Below, one piece after another: positions 9,460 to 17,232 of a stretch of DNA of 64,000 nucleotides. The position numbers and the translations under genes are program-made. Below the pieces are notes generated by a model that saw nothing but the letters and a program-made list of their open reading frames with translations, had not been told where the DNA came from and did no database searches. Positions within the stretch are counted from its first letter, which is position 1; the number at the start of each line of letters is the position of its first letter. Source of the DNA: Bacteroidia bacterium (lineage in GTDB: Bacteria; Bacteroidota; Bacteroidia; B-17B0; Aurantibacillaceae); contig JAEUTO010000014.1 in NCBI GenBank assembly GCA_016787785.1, forward strand, positions 248,001-312,000, written 5' to 3'.

Positions 9460-11088
9460 ATGAAAACCCGACTACTAATTGCCATTATAAGTTTATTAAG
9501 TTTCAACAGCATTTTGCAAGCCCAGGATGACGAATTAAAGGGAACTATTGTATTCTCAGATCAGCCATTTATTGGCGATGGCGCATCCAATAAAATAATT
9601 ACAGATTTTAAAGCAGGGAATGATATTTTCGGTCGCATTAAATTTGATAAACCGCTCAAAGATCTTTTTAAAGGCTACTTCTCAGGTTGTAAATTAAAAG
9701 TAAATAACAGCGAAGGTGACGCTAAGCTTACCTTTAAAGTGAAGTACGAAAAGAACGGCGAAACTGTTTTTGGAGCAGCCGAAAAAATACTTAGTCCTGC
9801 TGAATTAAATAATACCTACGTTGATTTCGACATTGCACCGTCAATGAACAAGTCACGCGATTCTTATCGCACAAGTTTTGCCGGTGCTATCGCCAGATCT
9901 AATCCGTATATCGAAGATGGAGAAAAAGGCAAGATGAAAATAATTGCTACATTTTTAGATGATAACGGATCTGAGGTGGAAAATCAAAATATCAGTGGGC
10001 CAATCATGATCGATTACTCAGATGCTAAATTAGATATTAATGGATGGTATGACCAAATTGAAAGAGCCGGTAATGAAAGCCAGGTAGCAGAGAACAAAAA
10101 GAAACTTGGCAAAAAACCAAATATCCAATTTGCTAATTTACCTTTCTCAAATCCCGCACACGTAGTAGCAACTAAATTCAAAGCAGGAACACCAATTTAC
10201 GCTCGTGTTAGTTTAGATAAAACTTTAAAAGAATTTATGAAGGTTGATGAAGTAAAATGGCTGTATATTAAAGTAACTTGCCAAAATTTTCCCGGACTAA
10301 GTGGTTTAACTCATCAAAAAAAGATCCGTGCATCAGAGTTTGATAAAAATTATATTGACTTTGATGTAACGCCTACCGCAGCTGATGCAAAAGACGTTTA
10401 CGATTCAAACATGGGTTTTCATTTTAGTCTTTTTTCTAATAACCAGGCGCCAAATAAGGTAGTTAGTTTTGAAATAGAGTTGGAAGAAAATAATAACGGT
10501 TCATCATTTGCACGCTTAAAAGGTTTTGGGCCTTTAGAATTGGATTATACCGGCTTAACAGGAACACAAGTTGGCGCACTTTGGACCTCTTTTCAGGCAG
10601 TTGGTGAAACTGCTATTAAAAATGCAGATAAAATGGCTGCCGCCGAAGGGGCTGAAATGGCAAAAAGTTTACCGTTGCCATTAGTATTTACGAAGCCATC
10701 GCAAAAAGGATATGCCGGTTATAGTGATGCACAGATCATTTCAATGATAAAAAATTATTTAAAAGTAACCGAAGTGTATATGCTAACATATGGGCCAAAT
10801 AAAGAACAAGGCGATTTTTTTATTGAGAAAGACGCTTATAATCTACCAACTGCTAAAGTGGGTAACATAGGTTTCTACTTTATTTTTAAAGATACAGATG
10901 GTTATTACAAAGCAAACGGTGGTTATTTGATACAGCCATACGCAGGTGGAGGAAAATACGGTGCAGCCTATATTAAAGCAGACGGTCCTATCTCTACCGG
11001 TGATGCAAAATATACACACGATGTACAACGCGATAAAGATGGATTTAATTATGTTTTTATTGTTGATGGTGCCAAAGTGAAAAAATAA
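9460..11088 (+). CDS. Secreted protein with two tandem homologous domains, unknown function
   Basis: A 542-residue exported protein with signal peptide MKTRLLIAIISLLSFNSILQAQ. Two segments look like copies of one another. Residues about 27-180 carry ITDFKAGNDIFGRIKFDKPLKD and ...NNTYVDFDIAPS. Residues about 215-365 carry VATKFKAGTPIYARVSLDKTLKE written as two shorter blocks (FKAGTPIYARV, LDKTLKE) and ...KNYIDFDVTPT. The C-terminal ~140 residues differ and are rich in Tyr and Gly. I know no named family for it. The start codon of the NHL-repeat gene lies 18 bp downstream, so these form a transcription unit with the next two genes. Confidence 0.7.
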   Translation: MKTRLLIAIISLLSFNSILQAQDDELKGTIVFSDQPFIGDGASNKIITDFKAGNDIFGRIKFDKPLKDLFKGYFSGCKLKVNNSEGDAKLTFKVKYEKNGETVFGAAEKILSPAELNNTYVDFDIAPSMNKSRDSYRTSFAGAIARSNPYIEDGEKGKMKIIATFLDDNGSEVENQNISGPIMIDYSDAKLDINGWYDQIERAGNESQVAENKKKLGKKPNIQFANLPFSNPAHVVATKFKAGTPIYARVSLDKTLKEFMKVDEVKWLYIKVTCQNFPGLSGLTHQKKIRASEFDKNYIDFDVTPTAADAKDVYDSNMGFHFSLFSNNQAPNKVVSFEIELEENNNGSSFARLKGFGPLELDYTGLTGTQVGALWTSFQAVGETAIKNADKMAAAEGAEMAKSLPLPLVFTKPSQKGYAGYSDAQIISMIKNYLKVTEVYMLTYGPNKEQGDFFIEKDAYNLPTAKVGNIGFYFIFKDTDGYYKANGGYLIQPYAGGGKYGAAYIKADGPISTGDAKYTHDVQRDKDGFNYVFIVDGAKVKK

Positions 11089-11106
11089 AAAATTAAATCA
11101 CAAACA

Positions 11107-12390
11107 ATGTTACATGCTCAACATATTAAACTTTGCGCAGCAATTGCTTTTTGCGCCTCTTTATCAGGATATTCACAGATCAATCTGGGAAAATTAAAGG
11201 ATAAAACTAATAATGCTATTTCCAACTCTTCTTCAAGAACCAATGCACAGAGCTCTACAACATCTGATAATTCAACAGGTTCTAAACTACTGCGTGCCGG
11301 AAAAGATCCATTCGTTGGTTCGGGTAATACCATTATTACTATTGCCGGTTCTGGTTCAGGCAACGAAATGGGCTTTAAGGATGAAAAAGGAAAAGATGCA
11401 TTGTTCCAACATCCGGAAGGTATTACTTCAGATGAAAATGGAAACATTTATGTTGCCGACAGAAACAATCATCGTATCAGAAAAATAACACCAACCGGTG
11501 AAGTAACAACTTTTGCCGGTTCTGGCGACCGTGATACAAAGAACGGCGAAGGCAAAGAGGCTGCTTTTGATCAACCTTTTTACATTTGGTATGATGGCGT
11601 AAAGAACTTTTATGTAGTAGAAGATAAGAATAATGTTCGAAAAATAAATAAAGAAGGAAAAGTAAGCACAGTTTTTAAGGCCAGGAATTATCCCGGTTAC
11701 GCTGATGGTGAAATTGGCGATGCAAATTTTGACGACATAAAATCTGTTGTTGCAAATAGCAAAGGTGAGATCTTTATTTTAGATGCTAATAACAATTGTA
11801 TTCGAAAAATAAGTGCCGGCGTGGTGAGCACGTTTGCAGGTAATAAAAACACTCAAATGCAATACGAAACACAGGTAAAAGATGGTGCGGGGGCAAAAGC
11901 AACTTTTTGGAATTTACGTACCATGGTAATAGATAAGTCTGATTATCTTTATGTGATCGATGGTCCGCAGCGAATCAGAAAAATAACACCCGAAGGCACT
12001 GTAAGCACATTGCCATTTGACGAATTAATAAAAAAAACCAAAAGTACATACGAAATAGATGATGGAAATTTTCATGGTAATCGCGAAATTGATGTATTCT
12101 ACGAGTTGGCAATACTGCCAAACGGTAACTTTTTGATCGGGACAGAAAAAGGCGTTATCCACGAAGTGAGTGCGGATGTAAAGAACATACACTTTGTTTA
12201 TACCGGCATACATTGTAATAGCCATAAAGAAAGCGACTACAGAGCAATGACAGAAATGGCGGATGGGGAAGATTGTAAAGGTTGTGTTGGCTCTGACAAA
12301 TCAAAACCCTTAACAATCACTAAAGATGGAAAAATATATTTTACCGAAAGAAATTACCATTGCGTAAGAGAGATCAAATTAAAAAAATAA
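11107..12390 (+). CDS. Secreted NHL-repeat beta-propeller protein
   Basis: A 427-residue protein with a signal peptide (MLHAQHIKLCAAIAFCASLS, then YSQ) and a Ser/Thr-rich linker. At least four NHL-type repeats follow, from about residue 75. Typical repeat text is LFQHPEGITSDENGNIYVAD followed by NHRIRKITPTGEVTTFAGSG, with later copies at FYVVEDKNNVRKI, IFILDANNNCIRKI and LYVIDGPQRIRKI. NHL propellers bind proteins, carbohydrates or nucleic acids. In exported bacterial proteins the ligand is usually unknown. Four Cys near the C-terminus (CKGC around 385-395) may bind metal or form disulfides. It is encoded between the tandem-domain secreted protein and a small GRAM-like protein. Confidence 0.8.
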   Translation: MLHAQHIKLCAAIAFCASLSGYSQINLGKLKDKTNNAISNSSSRTNAQSSTTSDNSTGSKLLRAGKDPFVGSGNTIITIAGSGSGNEMGFKDEKGKDALFQHPEGITSDENGNIYVADRNNHRIRKITPTGEVTTFAGSGDRDTKNGEGKEAAFDQPFYIWYDGVKNFYVVEDKNNVRKINKEGKVSTVFKARNYPGYADGEIGDANFDDIKSVVANSKGEIFILDANNNCIRKISAGVVSTFAGNKNTQMQYETQVKDGAGAKATFWNLRTMVIDKSDYLYVIDGPQRIRKITPEGTVSTLPFDELIKKTKSTYEIDDGNFHGNREIDVFYELAILPNGNFLIGTEKGVIHEVSADVKNIHFVYTGIHCNSHKESDYRAMTEMADGEDCKGCVGSDKSKPLTITKDGKIYFTERNYHCVREIKLKK

Positions 12391-12394
12391 AATT

Positions 12395-12745
12395 ATGAAA
12401 ATAGACATGCTACCAAACGAAAAAGTAATTGATACCTGGACCATTTTATATGAAACACCTAATGGCGGAAAATATAATGGCAAACTAACCGTTACCAATA
12501 AACATTTATTGTATGATGCAAAATTTGACGTTTCTTCAAAGGGGCTGATAGAAGAAGCTTTGTTTGTTAAATGGGGCTCAGAGGATTTTGTTGTTATTCC
12601 TAAAGAGCGCATATCAGATGTAGAAGTATCGAAGAATTTTTTTCAAAAAAAAGTAATATTAACGTTGGATAACGGCTCTAAGCACACGTTCAATTACGGT
12701 ATGCTAAATATTGATCCGGTTTCTGCAGCAATTCTGCAAAGATAA
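12395..12745 (+). CDS. Small GRAM/PH-like domain protein
   Basis: A 116-residue protein without signal peptide, beginning 5 bp after the NHL-repeat gene and therefore probably co-transcribed with it. The pattern EKVIDTWTILYETPNGGKY, then GKLTVTNKHLLYDA and VVIPKERISDVEV, then KKVILTLDNGSKHTFNYG, is that of bacterial GRAM/PH-like domains. These fold as a beta barrel and often bind lipid or act as adaptors. The assignment is by pattern only. No catalytic residues are evident. Confidence 0.6.
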   Translation: MKIDMLPNEKVIDTWTILYETPNGGKYNGKLTVTNKHLLYDAKFDVSSKGLIEEALFVKWGSEDFVVIPKERISDVEVSKNFFQKKVILTLDNGSKHTFNYGMLNIDPVSAAILQR

Positions 12746-12874
12746 TTTGGTAAAAACCAGGCTGTTAAATACTAACTTGAAAAGCAATTAAAGTCGGAAA
12801 TGTTAAAATTCATAGCCAAATAAACCTTTTTAGTTTAGTGAATGTTATTATTTAAACGAGAACAAGATATAACA

Positions 12875-13252
12875 ATGAAGAAAATAATTTTGCTTTTGGC
12901 TATGGTAATTGGCCCGCTACAACACAATCTGAGTTTTGGAATATGTAGTAGCGTTTTACCAACCGACATTATTGTTGAAAAAAGCTCAACGTATAAAGGA
13001 AAACCACTGGAAGCTTTATTTACTGTAAAATTTGATGACGCCAAAACACAGCGCAATTTTGAAGTAATAAAAACCAACTCGGCTCTAAAAAATTACTTTT
13101 TAGCAGATTATTTACTAATTGAAAAAAAAGCAGATAATAAAATGCTCTATTATCCTTTAGGCTGGACAACAAACAAAATAACCACTGAAGAGATAAAAGT
13201 TAACTGTATGCTTATCATTAAAGGCAAGGTAACTCCTGTTACGGTAGAATAA
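12875..13252 (+). CDS. Small exported protein, unknown function
   Basis: A 125-residue protein. I choose the ATG at 12875 because it gives a clean signal peptide (MKKIILLLAMVIGPLQ...). An upstream ATG at 12842 would place charged residues before it. The mature part is about 100 residues, with a single Cys near the cleavage region (GICSSVL) and another near the C-terminus (VNCMLIIKG). No family is recognised. It stands between the GRAM-like gene and the WYL regulator. Confidence 0.55.
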   Translation: MKKIILLLAMVIGPLQHNLSFGICSSVLPTDIIVEKSSTYKGKPLEALFTVKFDDAKTQRNFEVIKTNSALKNYFLADYLLIEKKADNKMLYYPLGWTTNKITTEEIKVNCMLIIKGKVTPVTVE

Positions 13253-13267
13253 TAATTTAATTCCCTT

Positions 13268-13298
13268 TTTGCACCCTTATTTAAACATACTATCTTTA
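13268..13298 (+). promoter_or_regulatory. Bacteroidota-type promoter for the WYL regulator
   Basis: TTTG at 13268-13271 and TATCTTTA at 13291-13298 are separated by 19 bp. This fits the Bacteroidota housekeeping promoter consensus (TTTG, then TAnnTTTG), except for the last base. The start codon follows 22 bp later, so the leader would be short. The same TATCTTTA core appears before the methyltransferase (2862) and the DUF1801 gene (16061 region). Confidence 0.55.
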
Positions 13299-13320
13299 AC
13301 CAAAATCTGGTTAAGGTTTT

Positions 13321-14265
13321 ATGAATAGAATTGATAGAGTTTCGAATATTCTTATACAACTTCAATCCAAACGGGTTGTAAAAGCGCAAGACATTGCCTC
13401 GAGATTTGAGATCAGTTTACGAACAGTTTATCGCGACATCAGAACACTTGAAGAAGCCGGTATTCCATTAATAGGAGAGGCCGGAGTAGGGTATTCCATT
13501 ATGGATGGTTACAAATTACCTCCGGTAATGTTTACGCTGGAAGAAGCAACCGCCTTTTTAACTGCAGAAAAATTAGTTGAAAAATTAACTGACGCTTCAA
13601 CTAAAACAGCTTATACATCGGCAATGTATAAAGTGCGATCAGTACTAAGAAATACCGAAAAAGATTACCTTGAAAATATTGAAGAACACATACAGGTAAT
13701 TGACAATCCTTATTTACCAAAAGGCGAGGAAAACAATCATATACAAACTATTTTACAAAGCATTTCTCTTAAAAACGTTCTCGCTATAAATTATTTTGCC
13801 AATCACAGCCAAAAAACAACAAAACGTAATGTTGAGCCCTGTGGCATTTATTATCAGGGCAACAAATGGTATTTAATTGGCTTTTGTCAACTTAGGAATG
13901 ATTACCGCAATTTTAGAATAGACAGGATCTCTGCAATAAATGTAACCGAAACAAAATTTACAAAAATACATCCAACACTAAAAGCGTTTTTAAAGCTGAT
14001 CACAAGAGAAAAGGAAATGTTTACCGTAGTGATGACAATAAATAAAAATGTTGTAAGTTACCTCGGCGATCAAAAGTATTACAACGGCTTTGTGTCGCAA
14101 AGAGAATTAGACGACAAAATAGAAATGACCTTTTTAACCTGTTCTCTGGAAGGTTTTGCACGCTGGTACATGATGTTTGGTGATAGCGCGGATATCATCA
14201 GTCCGAAGACCTTAAAAGATCATATCAAAAAAATAGCGCAGGCCATTTCCAAAAAAATAAAATAA
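13321..14265 (+). CDS. HTH/WYL-domain transcriptional regulator (YafY family)
   Basis: A 314-residue regulator. Residues 1-60 form a DeoR-like winged helix (NRIDRVSNILIQLQSK, with recognition helix region ISLRTVYRDIRTLEEAGI). A linker and the WYL domain follow (about 140-225), including CGIYYQGNKWYLIGFC and NFRIDRI. A C-terminal WCX-like extension ends the protein. WYL domains sense ligands, often nucleic acids or small effectors. Immediately downstream are a GyrI-like ligand-binding protein and a DinB protein, each preceded by an identical-arm palindrome TGACA-N6-TGTCA, which I take to be its operator. Only the HTH and WYL assignments are direct. Control of the neighbours is inference. Confidence 0.92.
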   Translation: MNRIDRVSNILIQLQSKRVVKAQDIASRFEISLRTVYRDIRTLEEAGIPLIGEAGVGYSIMDGYKLPPVMFTLEEATAFLTAEKLVEKLTDASTKTAYTSAMYKVRSVLRNTEKDYLENIEEHIQVIDNPYLPKGEENNHIQTILQSISLKNVLAINYFANHSQKTTKRNVEPCGIYYQGNKWYLIGFCQLRNDYRNFRIDRISAINVTETKFTKIHPTLKAFLKLITREKEMFTVVMTINKNVVSYLGDQKYYNGFVSQRELDDKIEMTFLTCSLEGFARWYMMFGDSADIISPKTLKDHIKKIAQAISKKIK

Positions 14266-14276
14266 TTTTCGGCTGC

Positions 14277-14292
14277 TGACATACCCTTGTCA
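14277..14292. promoter_or_regulatory. Operator TGACA-N6-TGTCA (copy 1)
   Basis: A perfect 5-bp inverted repeat with 6-bp spacing, 12 bp after the WYL regulator stop and 44 bp before the GyrI-like start. CTTTGT follows 14 bp beyond the second half-site, exactly as at copy 2 (14811-14826), so spacing to the presumed -7 region is conserved. Confidence 0.6.
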
Positions 14293-14335
14293 CTCTCTCT
14301 CATTTCCTTTGTGTTATTAATTTAAAACAGAGAAA

Positions 14336-14794
14336 ATGAAAACGATCAAATTAGAAGCATTAAACATTATTGGTATATCGGTAAGAACTACCAATGAGAG
14401 CGGCCAGGCCGCAAAAGATATCCCGCTATTGTGGAGCAAGTTCTTTTCTGAAAATGTGCCCGAAAAGATAAAAAACAAGCTAAGCCCCGATGTCTATTGC
14501 ATTTACACAGATTATGCAAAGGATCATACGCAACCTTACACAACTATTCTTGGCTTTAAAGTAGATAGTTTACATACAATTCCCGAAGGAATGGTAGGCA
14601 AATCTTTGTCCGCGGCCAATTACACACCCTTTAAAGCACAGGGAAAACTTTCTGATGGAATCGTGTATAATGAATGGTTAAAGATCTGGAATGCACCTAT
14701 AAACAGGGCTTTTACTGCAGATCTTGAAATTTACGGGCAAAAATCGCAGGACCCGGAAAATGCTGAAGTCGAAATTTTAATTGCCTTAAAATAA
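14336..14794 (+). CDS. GyrI-like / AraC effector-binding domain protein
   Basis: A 152-residue stand-alone effector-binding domain of the GyrI-like (SOUL/BmrR C-terminal) fold. Recognisable pieces are the N-terminal strand with IIGISVRTTNES, the central VYCIYTDYAKDHTQPYTTIL and the C-terminal AFTADLEIYG before an acidic strand. Proteins of this type bind small hydrophobic or cationic ligands, and some inhibit gyrase. No DNA-binding domain is attached. The conserved palindrome upstream and the WYL regulator gene next to it suggest induction together with the following dinB-like gene. Confidence 0.85.
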   Translation: MKTIKLEALNIIGISVRTTNESGQAAKDIPLLWSKFFSENVPEKIKNKLSPDVYCIYTDYAKDHTQPYTTILGFKVDSLHTIPEGMVGKSLSAANYTPFKAQGKLSDGIVYNEWLKIWNAPINRAFTADLEIYGQKSQDPENAEVEILIALK

Positions 14795-14810
14795 ATTTAT
14801 TTTTTACTAC

Positions 14811-14826
14811 TGACATAAGGCTGTCA
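14811..14826. promoter_or_regulatory. Operator TGACA-N6-TGTCA (copy 2)
   Basis: The second copy of the palindrome found at 14277-14292, here 46 bp before the DinB start. The surrounding text also matches copy 1 (CTGACATA before, CACT after, CTTTGT 14 bp further on). This makes chance unlikely and supports a shared regulator. Confidence 0.6.
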
Positions 14827-14871
14827 CTTACCAAAACTTACTTTGTATTATAAACTTAAAACCATAAAAAT

Positions 14872-15372
14872 ATGAAAACAATGATTGATCTATTCTTAAA
14901 AGAATTTGAAGCGGAAGCAAAAACCACGCGTAAAATGCTGGCTATCGTGCCGGATGACAAATATGATTGGAAACCTCACGAAAAAAGCATGACCATTAGA
15001 AGTCTGGCCACGCATATTGCTGAATTACCTTCATGGGTAACTTTGGCTTTTACTACCGATGAGTTGGATTTTGCTAAAGCGCCATATGACCCTACAATAA
15101 TTAATAATACAAAAGACTTATTAGCACTTTTTGAAAGATCGATGACTGATGGAAAAAAACACTTGGTTCCGGCCAACGAAAGTAAAATGGACGAAATGTG
15201 GACCATGCGCAATGGCGATGAGATCTATTTAAAATGTACAAGAGAAGAATTAGTTCGTGTTACATTATCACAAAGTATTCACCACCGGGCGCAATTGGGT
15301 GTCTTCTTACGTTTATTAAATATTCCTATACCGGGAAGTTATGGGCCAAGCGCTGACGAAACAGGGTTTTGA
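14872..15372 (+). CDS. DinB family protein
   Basis: A 166-residue four-helix-bundle protein of the DinB/YfiT metalloenzyme superfamily. His48 (SLATHIAELPSW) and His137/138 (SIHHRAQLGVFLRLL) correspond to the family's metal ligands. It ends in the common tail IPGSYGPSADE. Members include bacillithiol- and mycothiol-dependent transferases, but most Bacteroidota copies are uncharacterised. It lies in the presumed WYL regulon, with an operator palindrome upstream and a rho-independent terminator just after it (15383-15416). Confidence 0.9.
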   Translation: MKTMIDLFLKEFEAEAKTTRKMLAIVPDDKYDWKPHEKSMTIRSLATHIAELPSWVTLAFTTDELDFAKAPYDPTIINNTKDLLALFERSMTDGKKHLVPANESKMDEMWTMRNGDEIYLKCTREELVRVTLSQSIHHRAQLGVFLRLLNIPIPGSYGPSADETGF

Positions 15373-15382
15373 AAAACAACCG

Positions 15383-15416
15383 ATGCAGATGTCGAAAAAT
15401 TGGCATCTGCATTTTT
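15383..15416 (+). terminator. Rho-independent terminator after the DinB gene
   Basis: ATGCAGATG (15383-15391) pairs with CATCTGCAT (15404-15412) across a 12-base loop and is followed by a T run. It lies 10 bp after the DinB stop and before the next GyrI-like start, so it should separate the two. Confidence 0.75.
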
Positions 15417-15427
15417 ATTACTTTAAT

Positions 15428-16051
15428 ATGGAAAAATTAGATCTTACAAAAAAGTATAAAAGTTATTATACTGCTAAAACAAAGCCTGAAACCGTTGATA
15501 TAGATGACGCTCAATACCTTTCCATTATTGGAAAAGGAGATCCTTCGGATAAACTTTTTGCCGAAAATATTGAAGCCTTATACTCTGTTGCTTACACCAT
15601 TAAATTTTCTTTCAAGGCTTTAAATAAAGATTTTGTAGTAGCAAAGCTGGAAGGGTTATGGTGGTACGACGAAAATAAATATAAAAATGTGGGTATTGTT
15701 GATTCGCCCAAACAGATCCCAAGAAGCGAGTGGGAGTATCGTTTATTGATTCGCATGCCGGATTTTGTAAACAAAATAGACATTAACGATGCAATAAAAA
15801 TTGTTATTGATAAAAAGTGGATCCAAAAGGCGAAGCTGATAGAACTATTTAAAATGACAGAAGGAAAAGTTGTGCAAATGCTGCATGTTGGTCCGTTTGA
15901 TAAAGAACAAGAAACTTTGCAAGTTATGACAGAGTATATAAAAGAAAACAAATTTTCAAGGAATGGCTTACATCACGAGATCTATTTGTCAGATTTTAGA
16001 AAAACCGAATCCTCAAAACTTAAAACCATTTTAAGAGAACCCATTAAGTAA
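15428..16051 (+). CDS. GyrI-like domain protein (large form)
   Basis: A 207-residue protein of the GyrI-like small-molecule-binding family. The ATG at 15428 is preferred over an upstream start inside the DinB gene, because the shared family N-terminus (MEKLDLTKKYKSYYTA, then AQYLSIIGKGDPSDKLFAE) begins there. Further family text is KLEGLWWYDE and EGKVVQMLHVGPFDKE, with a C-terminal GLHHEIYLSDFRKT. Ligand unknown. It is the second GyrI-like protein in 1.7 kb and is followed by a DUF1801 protein. Such sets of small ligand-binding proteins often lie together in Bacteroidota. Confidence 0.88.
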   Translation: MEKLDLTKKYKSYYTAKTKPETVDIDDAQYLSIIGKGDPSDKLFAENIEALYSVAYTIKFSFKALNKDFVVAKLEGLWWYDENKYKNVGIVDSPKQIPRSEWEYRLLIRMPDFVNKIDINDAIKIVIDKKWIQKAKLIELFKMTEGKVVQMLHVGPFDKEQETLQVMTEYIKENKFSRNGLHHEIYLSDFRKTESSKLKTILREPIK

Positions 16052-16071
16052 AAATTAATATCTTTAAATTG

Positions 16072-16443
16072 ATGTTGAGCGATCTCGATAATTTTTACCT
16101 CAAGAAAGAAGAACCTTTAAAAGGCTGTTTGCTGGCTTTGCGTGAAATCATTCTTTCATACGACAAGAACATAACTCATACTTTAAAATATGGAATGCCT
16201 TTTTTTTGTTATAAAAACAAAATGTTCTGTTATTTATGGGTAAATAAAAAGAATGGCCAGCCTTATATTGGAATTGTTGAAGGAAAGCATATAGTTCATA
16301 GAGATCTGATCCAGGAAAAACGTTCACGTATGAAGATCATTTTATTTGATCCAAATAAAGACCCCCCGGTTAAAACCATTTGCCTTATCCTCAAGCAAAG
16401 CCTTGACCTGTACAAAAGTGGAAAGATCAAAATTAAGGCATAA
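16072..16443 (+). CDS. DUF1801 (YdhG-like) domain protein
   Basis: A 123-residue single-domain protein. The ATG at 16072 is taken, although an adjacent TTG at 16069 is also possible. The family pattern is visible as LREIILSYDKNITHTLKYGMP, which I shorten to the core THTLKYGMPFF, then MFCYLWVNKKNGQPYIG and a C-terminal LILKQSLDLYKSGK. DUF1801 proteins have an iron-chaperone-like fold, but their role is unknown. A TATCTTTA -7-like sequence lies just upstream. Confidence 0.85.
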   Translation: MLSDLDNFYLKKEEPLKGCLLALREIILSYDKNITHTLKYGMPFFCYKNKMFCYLWVNKKNGQPYIGIVEGKHIVHRDLIQEKRSRMKIILFDPNKDPPVKTICLILKQSLDLYKSGKIKIKA

Positions 16444-16540
16444 TTTAGCTAATAGCAATAATACCAACATTTTTAGCGTTAATAACTAGGTTTTTTAGGT
16501 GTTTTATCTTATTCAATAAACCTCTATATTTAATGCTTAA

Positions 16541-17224
16541 ATGAAACGATTTTTTAGCATCATTATCCTGTGCTCGTCACTGCTTGCTTTTTCACAAAAA
16601 GAAGGTCAGGAAAATGCGCTTTTTACTATAAGAGGTAATATTGGAATACCCCGTGTTATTGGAAGTCAAATGTTCCGCACTTCTTTTGCCGGGCTTTATG
16701 AAGGCAATTTGTCGCTTAACATCAAATTGTTTAGTAATTTTTTTGCTGGTGTTGGTTATCAGAACACCCAATTTCAGAATAATAAATTCTTAAAATTTCA
16801 ATACTTTAATGCCAGTATTCCCTATAATACGCGACTTTTGTGCAGCGGCGCATTTGTTAAGTTGGGCTACGACAAATTCTTTTCTGATAAGGGATACGCA
16901 ACATTCTCGTTAAACTCGGGTTTAATGCTTAATAATTATTTTAACGTAAATGCAGATACCAGTCTATCCAACCGTCCTTATGGGATTCTGGATTTTTCTG
17001 CGCCCTACGTACAACCGGAAGTTGCCATTAATTTTATAGTAGAAAAACATTTGGCTTTCTCTATTATGCTAAGTCATACAACCATGCTATACAAATTCGA
17101 TCCAAAAGCCCCGCGTTTTGCGCATTTCCAGGAAGTGAAAGACACAAAGAACGGTGCCTTTATGAATTGGATAAATATTGGATTTGGATTTACTATATTA
17201 CTAGATAAAAAAACTAAAGAATAA
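16541..17224 (+). CDS. Exported protein, probable outer-membrane beta barrel
   Basis: A 227-residue protein with signal peptide MKRFFSIIILCSSLLAFSQ. The mature part alternates polar and hydrophobic residues in strands (NLSLNIKLFSNFFAGVGYQ, GAFVKLGYDKFFS). It ends with an aromatic strand (WINIGFGFTILLDKK), as small outer-membrane barrels do. No named family is recognised. It ends 8 bp before the E1 dehydrogenase start, so they may share a transcript, though no functional link is evident. Confidence 0.6.
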   Translation: MKRFFSIIILCSSLLAFSQKEGQENALFTIRGNIGIPRVIGSQMFRTSFAGLYEGNLSLNIKLFSNFFAGVGYQNTQFQNNKFLKFQYFNASIPYNTRLLCSGAFVKLGYDKFFSDKGYATFSLNSGLMLNNYFNVNADTSLSNRPYGILDFSAPYVQPEVAINFIVEKHLAFSIMLSHTTMLYKFDPKAPRFAHFQEVKDTKNGAFMNWINIGFGFTILLDKKTKE

Positions 17225-17232
17225 ATTACAGA

